64,000 nucleotides of DNA from Micrococcales bacterium 72-143. Its GTDB lineage: Bacteria; Actinomycetota; Actinomycetes; Actinomycetales; Microbacteriaceae. The stretch is taken from contig MKVM01000001.1 of assembly GCA_001898835.1 (NCBI GenBank), forward strand, positions 1,172,466-1,236,465, read 5' to 3'. This document shows positions 53,900 through 63,045 of the stretch, piece after piece. Position 1 is the stretch's first letter. Every line of letters starts with the position of its first letter. The translations under genes were made by a program, and so were the position numbers. Below the pieces are notes generated by a model. That model searched no databases and was not told the origin of the DNA. It worked only from the letters and a program-made list of their open reading frames with translations.

Positions 53900-54043
53900 C
53901 TGCCCAGATTATCGGGCCGCGGATGCCGCCCCGATCGCCTATAGCGCTCCCGGCACCGCCCCGTCAACGGGCTGTCCGCATCCGCGTCGCGTCCCTAGGT
54001 TCGTAGCGGCCCCCACGAGGGGCCCTGACCCAAGGAGGCCACC

Positions 54044-54298
54044 ATGAGCATCGGACTCGGCATCTTCCTCTTCGTCGTCGGCGCGATCCTGACCTTCGCG
54101 CTCAACGTGCAGCTCGACTGGATCGACCTGGACCTGGTCGGCTACCTGCTGATGGGTGCCGGCTTCGTCGTCACGCTCATCGGCGTCGTGCTGCTGGTGC
54201 GCAAGCGCCAGTCGGTGACGACGGTGCGCACGAGCGTCGACCCGGAGACCGGCTCGCGCGTCGACCAGCGCGCCACCGAGACCGACCCGCTGCCGTAA
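54044..54298 (+). CDS. DUF6458 family membrane protein
   Basis: 84 residues, ATG at 54044 with AAGGAGG 6 nt upstream. Two membrane helices (MSIGLGIFLFVVGAILTFAL and VGYLLMGAGFVVTLIGVVLLV) joined by LNVQLDWIDLDL, then a polar tail RTSVDPETGSRVDQRATE. It is a small conserved actinobacterial envelope protein without known role. A perfect hairpin follows 15 nt after the stop. Confidence 0.82.
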   Translation: MSIGLGIFLFVVGAILTFALNVQLDWIDLDLVGYLLMGAGFVVTLIGVVLLVRKRQSVTTVRTSVDPETGSRVDQRATETDPLP

Positions 54299-54313
54299 CG
54301 CAGCTGCGGTCCC

Positions 54314-54348
54314 AGCGGCACGTGCCTTTCGGGTGGGCACGTGCCGCT
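54314..54348. terminator. Bidirectional terminator hairpin
   Basis: Perfect 13-bp arms AGCGGCACGTGCC (54314-54326) and GGCACGTGCCGCT (54336-54348) with a 9-nt loop, between two convergent genes (stops at 54298 and 54363). Confidence 0.85.
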
Positions 54349-54362
54349 CTCTCGTGTCCGCG

Positions 54363-54749
54363 TCAGCCGAGGCTCAGGATGCCGCCGACCGCGAAGCCGA
54401 CGAAGACGGACACGCACACCGCGGTGCCGATCCCGATCCCCATCCCCGCGCGCAACCGCGATCCGGGGCGCTGCGCCGCCACGAGACCCAACACGAGGGC
54501 CGCGAGGCCCGTGAGCAGCACGAGCACCGAGAACACACCCGACACGAGCGCGTACAGCTGGTAGCCGCCGGAGCGCAGGAGCGTCATCGTCGTGAGCTGC
54601 GAGACGACCCCGAGCGCGACGGCCGCGATCCCGGCGGCCAACGAGGCGAGCGCGAGCGGATTGCGCGGCTCCTGCGGGGACGGCGCTCCGGCCGCGTACG
54701 GATTCGGCGCCTGGTCCGAGGACGGCTGCGACTGCTGCGGCATGCTCAT
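54363..54749 (-). CDS. DUF4190-like small membrane protein
   Basis: 128 residues starting MSMPQQSQPSSDQAPNPYAAG. A Pro/Gln-rich N-terminus with an NPYAAG unit is followed by three membrane helices (LALASLAAGIAAVALGVV, LVSGVFSVLVLLTGLAALVLGLVA, GIGIGTAVCVSVFVGFAVGGIL). The layout resembles the N-terminal half of the larger protein at 17566-18792. Function unknown. Confidence 0.75.
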   Translation of the reverse strand: MSMPQQSQPSSDQAPNPYAAGAPSPQEPRNPLALASLAAGIAAVALGVVSQLTTMTLLRSGGYQLYALVSGVFSVLVLLTGLAALVLGLVAAQRPGSRLRAGMGIGIGTAVCVSVFVGFAVGGILSLG

Positions 54750-54848
54750 ACGGCCAGGCTATCGGCACCCGAACGGGGGGTGGGCTCGGGGGCGGGGCCG
54801 CGATCCGGCCGGTCCCGGTGCGGGGGAGGTCCGGCCGGATCGCGGAGC

Positions 54849-56141
54849 TCACGCCCGCGGACGCTCGGCGGGCTCCCGGCGTCGACGCGCCGCGACGACA
54901 CCGACGATGCCGAGCAGCAGCAGGGCGACCCCCAGTCCCATCTGGAGCATCAGCTCCGCCTCGCTCGCGCCGGTCGCGGCGAGGAGGGCCGCGATGGAGA
55001 CGCCCGCGACGTGGGCGACGACGTTGCCCGAGGCGTCGAGGAAGGCGATCGTATGGGTTCCGCCGGGGAGCGCCGCGGGCACCGTGACGGTCGCCGTGCC
55101 CCCGGGGCCGAGCCACACCCATCCGATCGGCACGGGATCGGAGTACACGACCACGAAGAACCAATGGTTCTCGTAGGCCGGGCCGAGCGTCAGCGTGACC
55201 GTGCGATCGTCGCCGGAGGTGCCGGTCTCCGCCGCGGAGGCGGGCAGGGCGGCTCCGGAGGCCGCGACGGCGTCGGCGCCGGACGACGGGGGCGTCGGCG
55301 TGGTGGTGGGCGGCTGGGACGCCGACGGGGCGTCGACGACGATGGCGAGCATCAGGCTCCCGTACGGCGCCCACCCCGCGTCGGCACGGAAGACCCCGGT
55401 CGCGCCGGGTGTCTCGTAGTTGCCCGCCACCGAGGAGTCGAGGTAGACGACGTCGGCGTCCGCATCGGCGCCGACGGTCGCGGAGCCCTCGACCGCGACG
55501 TTGAGCGCATCGTAGGGTCCCGCGGTCGCCGCCGGGTGGGCGCCGCCGTTGCGGGTGTCGAAGGCGATCCCGACGATCACCTCGGCGGGCAGCGCGGCCC
55601 CCGCGGCGGAGAGGTCGAAGGAGTGGGTGAACAGCAGCCCGCTGACGCAGGCCGAGCCGTCCCACCACTTCTTGCCGTCGCAGTCGACCGCGTCGGCGCT
55701 CGGCCGGTACGGTGCGACGACCGGCTCGGTGACGGATGCGAGCGGAGCGCCGACGGCACCCCCGGCCGCCACCGCGTAGACGGTGACCGTCACCGGATGG
55801 GTGAATGTCGTCCCCGGGGTCGTGACGCAGTCGCCCGTGCTCCACGCACCCGACTCGCACGCCCAGCTCGAGAAGCCGACCTCGACCCGGGCGAGCGTGC
55901 CCGAGGGCCCGGCGAGCTCCACGCGGTCGCCGAACTCGCTCGTGCGGGTGGCCGAGAAGCCGAGGCTCGCGACGTTGGACGGGAGCGCGGCCGGGATGGC
56001 GTCGTAGGCGACGGAGTCGGCCGCGCGCGCGGCGGGCGCCGCCAGCGCCTGGCCGGCGGCGAGCGCCGCCGCGGTCAGCGACGCGACGAGCGCGAGAGCG
56101 ATGACGCGGCCGATGCGCGTCGCGGTGATGGTGGTGGACAT
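54849..56141 (-). CDS. Secreted cell-wall-anchored protein with LAATG sorting signal
   Basis: 430 residues from the ATG at 56141 (MSTTITATRIGRVIALALVASL), with GAGGGG upstream. A Sec signal (AAGQALAAPAARA near 30-38) precedes a beta-rich ectodomain of about 240 residues containing SWACESGAWSTGDC and a DCDGKKWWDGSACVSG disulfide-type motif. A Pro/Thr/Ser linker and a second beta-domain follow. The C-terminus is LAATGASEAE, a hydrophobic helix (LGVALLLLGIVGVVA) and RRRREP, the arrangement of class E sortase substrates. No sortase gene is nearby. Surface role unknown. Confidence 0.82.
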   Translation of the reverse strand: MSTTITATRIGRVIALALVASLTAAALAAGQALAAPAARAADSVAYDAIPAALPSNVASLGFSATRTSEFGDRVELAGPSGTLARVEVGFSSWACESGAWSTGDCVTTPGTTFTHPVTVTVYAVAAGGAVGAPLASVTEPVVAPYRPSADAVDCDGKKWWDGSACVSGLLFTHSFDLSAAGAALPAEVIVGIAFDTRNGGAHPAATAGPYDALNVAVEGSATVGADADADVVYLDSSVAGNYETPGATGVFRADAGWAPYGSLMLAIVVDAPSASQPPTTTPTPPSSGADAVAASGAALPASAAETGTSGDDRTVTLTLGPAYENHWFFVVVYSDPVPIGWVWLGPGGTATVTVPAALPGGTHTIAFLDASGNVVAHVAGVSIAALLAATGASEAELMLQMGLGVALLLLGIVGVVAARRRREPAERPRA

Positions 56142-56264
56142 CGGATTCCCCTCGCCGGTGAGCGTCGCCACGCTATCGGGGTACAGCAGCGACGCGCCCG
56201 GGGTACAGGAGAAATCACCCCCCGACGGGGGCGAACCGCCTCCGTCACCCCCGCACGGGGTATG

Positions 56265-57860
56265 TCAGGCCTCGACGATGTCGATCTCGCGCACCTCGTC
56301 GGCCTCGATGGCGGTGCGCACGCGCTCGAGCACGTCGTCGGGAACCGGCGAGTCGACCGTGATGATCGAGAGCGCCTGGCCACCTGCACTGCGCCGCGCG
56401 ATCTGCATGCCGGCGATGTTGATGCCCGCCTCGCCGAACTCCTTGCCGTAGACGGCGACGATGCCCGGACGGTCGGTGTAGAACATCACGATGTGGTGCT
56501 CGGCGATCGGCACCTCGATGTCGTAGCCGTTCAGGCCGATGATCTTCTCGGTCATCTTCGTGCCGGCGAGGGTGCCCGACACCTCGACCGCGGTGCCGTC
56601 GGACAGCACACCGCGCAGCGTCGTCGTGTTGCGGTAGTCCTTCGACTCCTCCGAGACGTTGAGGCTCGAGGCGATGCCGCGCTGCTCGGCGAGGAGCGGG
56701 GCGTTGACGTACGACACGTTCTCGGTGACGAGGTTCGTGAAGTAGCCCTTGAGCGCGGCCAGCCGGTAGACGCTCACGTCGTAGGCGGCGAGCTCGCCGC
56801 GCACGTCGACCTCGAGGTCGGTGAGCGCACCGTGACCGGCGACGGCGGCGAGCACCTGGCCGAGCTTCTCGACGAGCGCGATGCCGGGGCGCACGAACGG
56901 GTCGATGATGCCGCCCGCGACGTTCACCGCATCCGGCACGAGCTCGCCCTCGAGGGCGAGCCGCACCGACTTCGCGACGGAGACGCCCGCCTTCTCCTGG
57001 GCCTCGTCGGTGGAGGCGCCGAGGTGCGGGGTGACGACGACGTTCGGCAGCGGCAGGAGCTTCTTGTCGACCGGGGGCTCGGCGTTGAACACGTCGAGGC
57101 CGGCGCCCGCGATGACACCCGTCGTGAGCGCCTCGTAGAGCGCGTCCTCGTCGATGAGGCCGCCGCGCGCGACGTTGACGATGTAGGCCGTGCTCTTCAT
57201 CTTCGCGAGCTGCGGACCCGAGATCATGCCCGTCGTCTCGGGCGTCTTCGGCATGTGGATCGAGATGAAGTCGGACTGCTCGAGCAGCTCGTCGAGGCTC
57301 ACGAGCCGCACCCCGAGCTGCTGCGCGCGCGCCGGGGTGACATACGGGTCGTAGGCGACGACCTCGACGCCGAAGGCCTGCAGGCGGGCGGTGATGAGCG
57401 CGCCGATGCGGCCGAGGCCGATGATGCCGACGGTCTTCTCGTAGAGCTCGGTGCCGGTGTACTTGGAGCGCTTCCACTCCCCCGCGGCGAGGCTCGCGTG
57501 GGCGGCCGGGATATGACGGGCGAGGCTCAGGATGTGGCCGATCGTGAGCTCGGCGGCGCTGATGATGTTGGAGGTCGGGGCGTTGACCACCATGACGCCC
57601 GCCTCGGTCGCCGCCTTGATGTCGACGTTGTCGAGCCCCACGCCGGCGCGGGCCACGACCTTGAGCGCGGGGGCGGCCGCGAGCGCCTCCGCGTCGATCT
57701 GGGTCGCCGAGCGGATGAGGACCGCGTTCGCGTCGGCGAGCGCAGCCAGCAGGGCGGCGCGGTCGGTGCCGTCGACGGAGCGGATGTCGAAGTCGGGGCC
57801 GAGGGCCTCGACGGTGGCGGGCGAGAGTTGTTCGGCGATCAGGACGACCGGCTTTGCCAC
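56265..57860 (-). CDS. serA: D-3-phosphoglycerate dehydrogenase
   Basis: 531 residues from the GTG at 57860 (VAKPVVLIAEQLSPATVEALG), with GAAGGAAC upstream. NAD-binding motif VGIIGLGRIGALI (about 146-158), catalytic Arg in NVARGGLIDE and His in VTPHLGAS, then the allosteric-substrate-binding domain and a C-terminal ACT domain (IVMFYTDRPGIVAVYGKEFGEAGINIAGMQIARR). It makes 3-phosphohydroxypyruvate for serine synthesis and is expected to be serine-inhibited. Length is normal for the long actinobacterial type. Confidence 0.96.
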   Translation of the reverse strand: MAKPVVLIAEQLSPATVEALGPDFDIRSVDGTDRAALLAALADANAVLIRSATQIDAEALAAAPALKVVARAGVGLDNVDIKAATEAGVMVVNAPTSNIISAAELTIGHILSLARHIPAAHASLAAGEWKRSKYTGTELYEKTVGIIGLGRIGALITARLQAFGVEVVAYDPYVTPARAQQLGVRLVSLDELLEQSDFISIHMPKTPETTGMISGPQLAKMKSTAYIVNVARGGLIDEDALYEALTTGVIAGAGLDVFNAEPPVDKKLLPLPNVVVTPHLGASTDEAQEKAGVSVAKSVRLALEGELVPDAVNVAGGIIDPFVRPGIALVEKLGQVLAAVAGHGALTDLEVDVRGELAAYDVSVYRLAALKGYFTNLVTENVSYVNAPLLAEQRGIASSLNVSEESKDYRNTTTLRGVLSDGTAVEVSGTLAGTKMTEKIIGLNGYDIEVPIAEHHIVMFYTDRPGIVAVYGKEFGEAGINIAGMQIARRSAGGQALSIITVDSPVPDDVLERVRTAIEADEVREIDIVEA

Positions 57861-57985
57861 GGGTGTTCCTTCGTGCGGGGACGGCGGCGCTCGGCCGCGA
57901 GGAGGGGGATGCCACGGCGCTCGCGGGCGCGGCACAGGCAGCCTACCGGACCGCGCATGCGCGTTTCGGCGCGCGCCTCCTCCGC

Positions 57986-58051
57986 GATTGTTCCCGTTCC
58001 GCGCGATCGTTCCCGAAGGAACGGGTGCGAACACGCGGAACGGGAACAATC
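57986..58051. repeat. 18-bp perfect inverted repeat with inner hairpin
   Basis: Arms GATTGTTCCCGTTCCGCG (57986-58003) and CGCGGAACGGGAACAATC (58034-58051) are perfect. The 30-nt loop holds CGTTCC-CGAA-GGAACG (58008-58023). The right arm overlaps the stop codon of the minus-strand gene at 58050, so the hairpin starts within its 3' end. Confidence 0.85.
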
Positions 58052-58382
58052 AGCCGAGCACGTAGAGGCTGAGGGAGGTGGCGGCGGTCGCGGCGAGCGA
58101 TGCGGCCAGGAGAACCACCCGCGCGCTCAGCACGCGCCGGCGGCCGAGCAGCAGTGCTCCCGCGAAGAGCACCGGCGGAAGCACGACGCCCAGGATGAGG
58201 GTCGTCCACGGGGTGTACTCGGCGTAACCCTGCGCGGCGTACAGCGGCGGCAGGGCGATGAGGTTGCTCGCGGCCGCGAACAGGAACCAGCCGTGCAGGG
58301 CTGCGAAGATCACCGCGACGGCGAGCCGCCATCCGAGCGGGACGGATGCGGCGGCCGCCGGGCGCTCGTCGATCCCGCTCAC
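58050..58382 (-). CDS. Small membrane protein, unknown
   Basis: 110 residues from the GTG at 58382 (VSGIDERPAAAASVPLG), overlapping the upstream gene's stop as GTGA. Three membrane helices with HGWFLFAAASNLIALPPLYAAQGYAEYTPWTTLILGV between the first two. No family recognised. Translationally coupled with the gene at 58379-58861. Confidence 0.65.
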   Translation of the reverse strand: MSGIDERPAAAASVPLGWRLAVAVIFAALHGWFLFAAASNLIALPPLYAAQGYAEYTPWTTLILGVVLPPVLFAGALLLGRRRVLSARVVLLAASLAATAATSLSLYVLG

Positions 58383-58861
58383 TGCGCGCTCCCGATCCAG
58401 TAGCCGAGGGCGGGCCACGGCACGAGCACGAGGGCGCCCACGAGGAGGGCGAGCATCCGCTTCGCCCCGCGGCGGCTCGCACCCTCGGGCGTGAGGGTGA
58501 GCACCGCGGCGAACCAGAGCGCCGCCGCCACCATGGCGAGGAACTCGCCGAACTGCCACATGATCTCGCCGGGCAGGTCGAGACCGGGGTAGACGAGCAG
58601 CTGCACAGAGAAGATCCAGCCGATCGAGATCGCGAGGTAGACGAGGCCGAACGCGATCGTGCCGAGCTGGATGCCGCGCTCGCGCGGGCCGGGGGCGGTC
58701 GACTCGAGCGGCACCTCGTCGGCGAGCTCGGACGGCAGCTCCGCATCCGTCTCGCCGCCCAGGCGCGGACCCGCCTGGCCGCGCGCGTCGTCGCCGGCCC
58801 AGCGCAGCGCCGCGAGGTCGTCGTCGTCCTCGTCGGGAGGGCCGGGCGCGTGCGTGCTCAC
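58379..58861 (-). CDS. Membrane protein with acidic N-terminus, unknown
   Basis: About 160 residues from the GTG at 58861 (VSTHAPGPPDEDDDDLA); a longer start at 58885 is possible. An acidic disordered N-terminal third is followed by three membrane helices (TIAFGLVYLAISIGWIFSVQLLVY, GEFLAMVAAALWFAAVLTL, MLALLVGALVLVPWPALGYWIG). No family recognised. The two coupled membrane genes may form one complex. Confidence 0.65.
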   Translation of the reverse strand: MSTHAPGPPDEDDDDLAALRWAGDDARGQAGPRLGGETDAELPSELADEVPLESTAPGPRERGIQLGTIAFGLVYLAISIGWIFSVQLLVYPGLDLPGEIMWQFGEFLAMVAAALWFAAVLTLTPEGASRRGAKRMLALLVGALVLVPWPALGYWIGSAQ

Positions 58862-58902
58862 CCGTCGATCCAACCCCATCCGCACGCCCCACGCACATCG
58901 GA

Positions 58903-58960
58903 TGAGGCGTCACTTCGTGTCGCCTCAGACTGCGCATGGGCGACACGAAGCGACGCCTCA
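58903..58960. terminator. 22-bp inverted repeat after mtlD
   Basis: Arms of 22 bp (58903-58924 and 58939-58960, core GGCGTCACTTCGTGTCGCC) with one mismatch that becomes a G-U pair in the mtlD mRNA, and a 14-nt loop. The right arm overlaps the mtlD stop codon. A likely factor-independent terminator without a U-run. Confidence 0.75.
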
Positions 58961-60100
58961 GGACTCCAGACGCAGGCGGAACACCTCGACGAGCGGCGCG
59001 TACAGCGGATGCGCGGGCTCGATCCCGCACAGCTCCGTCGCGAGCGCACCGGGGTCGGCGCCCGGGACGAGCTTCGCCTGCAGCTCCACGGCCTCCGGGT
59101 CGTCGTCGGGGTCGAAGCGCAGCGCGGCGCCGACCGCGGTGAGGAGGTTCCACGACGGCTGCCCGCGCTCGGCGAGCTGCGCGGCCGGGTCGATGAAGCG
59201 GTCGTGCCGACCCAGCTTGCGCAGCGGCGCGCGCCCGACCCGCACGCAGCTGTCGGGCAGCTCGGGGTTGGTGATGCGCGTGAGCGTCGTCTCGACGTAG
59301 GCCTGCTGCTCCTCGGGGGCGAACCCGTGCTTCTCGACGAGCAGGCCGCTCGTCTCCGCGAGGACCGCGCGCACCTCGGCCATCACCTCCGGAACCGCGA
59401 GGGCCTCGGCGATCGTCGCGATGTCGCGCTGGTAGCCGAGGTAGGCGGTGGAGGCGTGGCCCGTGTTCACGGTGAAGAGCTTGCGCTCGATGTAGGGCTC
59501 GAGGTCGTCGACCCAGTGCACGCCCGCGAGCTCGGGCTCGTCGCCGTGGAACGGCGTGCGGTCCACCGCCCACTCCCAGAACGCCTCGAGCGTCACGTCG
59601 AGACCGCCGCGCTGCTCCGGCACGATCCGGTCGATCGCGCAGTTCGCCCAGATCGCGCGCTCCATCGCCCCGCCCAGCTCCCGCACGGCGGCCGCGAGGA
59701 TGTCGGTGCCGCCGATCGCGTTCTCGCACGCGATCACGATGAGCGGCCGCGCATCCGCGGAGCGCTGCGCGAGCCCCGCGACGATGAGCGGCGCGACGAA
59801 CGGCAGGATGCGCGCACCCACCGCGGTCGTCACGATGTCGGCGTTCGCGATCTCGGCGGCCACCTCGTCGGGGTGCTCGCGCGAGTTGAGGGCACGGTAG
59901 CCGTCGATGACGAGCTCGCGTCCGCCCTCGCCGACCTCGTGCACGCGGTAGCTGGGCTGCTGCTGCAGCGCGCCGATGAGCTCCTCGCTCACGTCTGCGA
60001 ACACGACCTCGTATCCGCTCTCCCTGAGGAACGGCGCCACGAAGCCGCGTCCGATGTTGCCCGCCCCGAAGTGCACCGCCGTCGCCGTCACGAGCCCCAT
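58958..60100 (-). CDS. mtlD: Mannitol-1-phosphate 5-dehydrogenase
   Basis: 380 residues, ATG at 60100, preceded by GGAG. NAD motif AVHFGAGNIGRGFVAPFLRESGYEVVFADV (8-37), GARILPFVAPLI, the mid-domain ENAIGGTDIL, the catalytic-helix region ERKLFTVNTGHASTAYLGY and NPELPDSCVRVGRAPLRKLGRHDRFIDPA near the end. It interconverts mannitol 1-phosphate and fructose 6-phosphate. No mannitol PTS gene is in the window. Confidence 0.94.
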   Translation of the reverse strand: MGLVTATAVHFGAGNIGRGFVAPFLRESGYEVVFADVSEELIGALQQQPSYRVHEVGEGGRELVIDGYRALNSREHPDEVAAEIANADIVTTAVGARILPFVAPLIVAGLAQRSADARPLIVIACENAIGGTDILAAAVRELGGAMERAIWANCAIDRIVPEQRGGLDVTLEAFWEWAVDRTPFHGDEPELAGVHWVDDLEPYIERKLFTVNTGHASTAYLGYQRDIATIAEALAVPEVMAEVRAVLAETSGLLVEKHGFAPEEQQAYVETTLTRITNPELPDSCVRVGRAPLRKLGRHDRFIDPAAQLAERGQPSWNLLTAVGAALRFDPDDDPEAVELQAKLVPGADPGALATELCGIEPAHPLYAPLVEVFRLRLES

Positions 60101-60159
60101 TCAACTCCGCGAGGCGCGCGCGCGACAGCCCCCGCGCTTCCGCGGGGCCGGAAGCGCGC

Positions 60160-62913
60160 TCAGAGCTCGGCCGCGTCCGCCTGCGACGCGACCCCGAGGA
60201 TCGACGTGAGCTCGGTGCGGGAGCGGATGCCGAGCTTGCGGTAGACGTTGCCGAGGTGGAACTCGACGGTCTTCACCGTGACGAACTGGGAGCGCGCGAT
60301 CTCCCGGTTGCGCTCGCCGCGCGCCGCGGCCTCCGCGATGCGGAACTCGCTCGGGCTCAGGAGCGCCAGGCGCTCGTCGGGCGGAAGGATCTCGCCGGGC
60401 GACGTCACGCGCGCCGCGACCGACCGCGCCTGCACCGCGAGCGGGCGGGCGCCCTCCCGCACCGCGTACTGGAACGCCTCACGGGCGTGACGCCGGGCCG
60501 CCTCGCGCTGGCCGCGCGCGAGCTGCACCTGGGCCAGTCCCAGCTGGGCCTCGGCCCACTGGTAGTGGCGCGCGTCGACCAGGTCGAGCGCGAGGCGGTA
60601 GAGCTGCTCGGCAGAGTCGGCGTCGTCGTCGAGGCGAGCGGATGCGACGTACAGGGCCGCGCGACCGTGCGCGGGCAGCGAGGCGGGCGCCATCGAGATC
60701 GCCTCGCCCAGCACCTCGCGCGCCCGTGCGACGTCGCCGACGCCCGCGTAGGCCTCCGCCAGCGGGGGCCGCCAGTCCTCGCCGAACATCGGGATCACGC
60801 TCTCGTGGCGCACGATGTGCTCCTCCGCGAAGTCGATCGCCGCGCGATGCTCCCCCGCCGCGACGAGGTGCAGCAGGCGGGCGGCGAGACCGATCCCCAC
60901 GAACATGGTCGGCTGCGGGCCGGCGTCGAGCGCTGCGACCTCCCCCGCCAGCGGGACCTCGCCGGTGCGCACGTAGCCCTTGACGAGGTAGTACTGCATC
61001 GCGGGGAAGTAGGTGCGCCAGCCGAGCTCCGAGGTGCTGCGGGCGGACTCCAGGTCGGCGAGGCCGCCGCGCAGGCGCCCGTATGCGATCCGCAGCGCCC
61101 CGCGGGCGTAGCTCGCGGTGCCGAAACCCTGCACGCTGCCGGAGTCCCGGGCGTCCGCCACGGCGGCCGAGAGCCACTCCTCGGCCTCGTCGACGAAGCC
61201 GTAGCAGTTGAGCGCGCCCGACACGACGTAGGTGATCGGATCGTCGGCGCCGCCCTCCGGGAAGCTGCCGCGCGACCGCCGTGCGAGGTGCTCGCCGCCG
61301 CCCGCGCCGCTGAAGGAGAGCGCGAGCGCGACGACCGCGAGCACCGCCCGCTCGGCGTCGGTGTCGTCGGACGGCGGCCGACCCTCGATCTGCGCGACCT
61401 CCGCCAGGAGCGCGCCCATCGGTTCGCTCGAGAACGCGAGCTCGTTGGCGGCGACCTTGGCGAGCACGAGACGGCGTTCGGCGTCCGAGACGTCGGAGGT
61501 CGCCGAGATCGCCCCGCGCGCGGCCGTATATGCCTCGCCCGCCGTCGCGAAGTCGTTCGTCATGTAGGCGGCATCGCCGAGCTCCAGGAAGCGCTCGGCG
61601 CGCACCCGCGGGTTGTCGACCTCGCGGGCGGCCGCGCGGATGAGGGCGAGCCCCGCCTCCGACTCCCCCGCCATGACGCGCGCACGCCCCTCGTCGAACA
61701 CCCACTGGGATGCGGCGAGCTCCGTGAGGGCGCCCTCGGCGCGGGCGCGCGCGAACAGCCGCGCCGCCATCCCCGGGGTGCCTGCGTCGAGCGCGAGACG
61801 CGCGGCATCCGCGAGGGAGGCGGCGCGACGCGGATCGCCGGCGGGTATGGTCTCGAGGTCGTGGGCGGCGATCGAGGGCAGGGGCGCGCCCGCCTCCCGC
61901 AGGGCGTCGGCGACCTGCGCGTGCAACTGGGCGAGCCGATCCGGCGCGAGGCTCGCGACGACCCCCTCGACGACGATCGGGTGCACGGGGGCGACGACGT
62001 CGTCGCGACGCTCGACGAGACCGGCGGCGTCGAGCTGCGTCAGCAGCTCGGCGAGGCGTGCATCGGCGATGCCGACGGCGTCCGCGAGGAGCGTCGGCGC
62101 GAGACCCTCGGGCACGACCACGGCCGTCTCGACGACCGCGCGCGCGTCCGCCGGCAACGCCGCGAGACGTCCGCGCAGCCCCTCCCGGATGCGCGCGGGG
62201 CCCGACTCGGGACCGTGGTCGATGAGCTCGCGCACGTAGAACGGGACACCGCCGCTCGCGGCGAACACCCGCTCGGCATCCGCCCCCGAGCGTGCCGCAA
62301 GGGCGCCGACCGCGTCGAGGCTGAGCGGAGACGGCTCGAGAAGCGAGGTGTGCGCCCCCGCCAGCATCGCGGCGACGGCGGGGTCGGCGTCGAGCGCAGG
62401 ATCGGGGCGGGTCGCGATCAGGATCACGATCCGGTCGGTCGTGAGCCGGGCCACGAGCGTCGTGAGCAGGCGCCGGCTCGCCTCATCGGCCCACTGCAGG
62501 TCGTCGACGAGGAGCAGCACGGGGCGCGCCTCGTCGAGGCCCGACACCGCCCACTGCGCGGCGTAGGCGAGCGCCACCGACTCCGCCACCCGCTCCCCGC
62601 GGAGCAGCCCCCGCAGGAGCTCGGCCGGGCCGTCGAAGACGGACGCGGACTCGTCGTCGAGCGCCTCGGCCCCGAACCACTCCCAGAGCAGGCCGTGGGG
62701 TGTCTGCGCGCTCAGCACGGTGAAGACGGCGCGACGCACCTCGAAGCCGCGGGCCGACGCCGCCGACGCCGCCTCGGCGAGCAGCGACGACTTGCCGATG
62801 CCGGGCTCGCCCCGCACGACCACCGTGCGGGTGGATCCCGTCTCCGCCCCGTCGAGCGCAGCGTCGAGCGCCGCGAGCTCGGCGGCTCGTTCCAGGAGAG
62901 GACGATCGGGCAC
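60160..62913 (-). CDS. LuxR-family regulator with AAA-type ATPase domain (LAL/MalT-like)
   Basis: 917 residues, GTG start at 62913 (VPDRPLLERAAELAALDAALDG). The N-terminal NTPase has Walker A GEPGIGKSS (about 36-44) and Walker B VLLLVDDLQWADEASRRLL near 140. A long TPR-like helical region covers about 330-840. The C-terminal LuxR HTH (LSPSEFRIAEAAARGERNREIA, then FVTVKTVEFHLGNVYRKLGIRSRTEL) is intact. Large ATP-dependent activators of this class often control catabolic operons. No ligand or target is evident. Confidence 0.92.
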   Translation of the reverse strand: MPDRPLLERAAELAALDAALDGAETGSTRTVVVRGEPGIGKSSLLAEAASAASARGFEVRRAVFTVLSAQTPHGLLWEWFGAEALDDESASVFDGPAELLRGLLRGERVAESVALAYAAQWAVSGLDEARPVLLLVDDLQWADEASRRLLTTLVARLTTDRIVILIATRPDPALDADPAVAAMLAGAHTSLLEPSPLSLDAVGALAARSGADAERVFAASGGVPFYVRELIDHGPESGPARIREGLRGRLAALPADARAVVETAVVVPEGLAPTLLADAVGIADARLAELLTQLDAAGLVERRDDVVAPVHPIVVEGVVASLAPDRLAQLHAQVADALREAGAPLPSIAAHDLETIPAGDPRRAASLADAARLALDAGTPGMAARLFARARAEGALTELAASQWVFDEGRARVMAGESEAGLALIRAAAREVDNPRVRAERFLELGDAAYMTNDFATAGEAYTAARGAISATSDVSDAERRLVLAKVAANELAFSSEPMGALLAEVAQIEGRPPSDDTDAERAVLAVVALALSFSGAGGGEHLARRSRGSFPEGGADDPITYVVSGALNCYGFVDEAEEWLSAAVADARDSGSVQGFGTASYARGALRIAYGRLRGGLADLESARSTSELGWRTYFPAMQYYLVKGYVRTGEVPLAGEVAALDAGPQPTMFVGIGLAARLLHLVAAGEHRAAIDFAEEHIVRHESVIPMFGEDWRPPLAEAYAGVGDVARAREVLGEAISMAPASLPAHGRAALYVASARLDDDADSAEQLYRLALDLVDARHYQWAEAQLGLAQVQLARGQREAARRHAREAFQYAVREGARPLAVQARSVAARVTSPGEILPPDERLALLSPSEFRIAEAAARGERNREIARSQFVTVKTVEFHLGNVYRKLGIRSRTELTSILGVASQADAAEL

Positions 62914-62993
62914 GGTGGAGGTGGTGGTTGCGAGGACCGCCGCTCGACTGAACGGCGCTGCACTATTGGACCCCCGCGGGGCCGCTCAGCACA

Positions 62994-63029
62994 AGTCCGG
63001 GGCGGAAGCAGATGCCCCCGCCCCGGACT
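62994..63029 (-). terminator. ilvC terminator hairpin
   Basis: Perfect 12-bp arms AGTCCGGGGCGG (62994-63005) and CCGCCCCGGACT (63018-63029), 16 nt after the ilvC stop on the minus strand. Confidence 0.8.
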
Positions 63030-63045
63030 CGTGGCTACGACGAGG

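Noticed and set aside
54333-58403. Plus-strand open frame of 1356 codons across serA and the surface protein gene
   Set aside because: It is an Arg/Asp/Gly-rich antisense shadow typical of high-GC DNA; minus-strand serA and the secreted protein explain the region.
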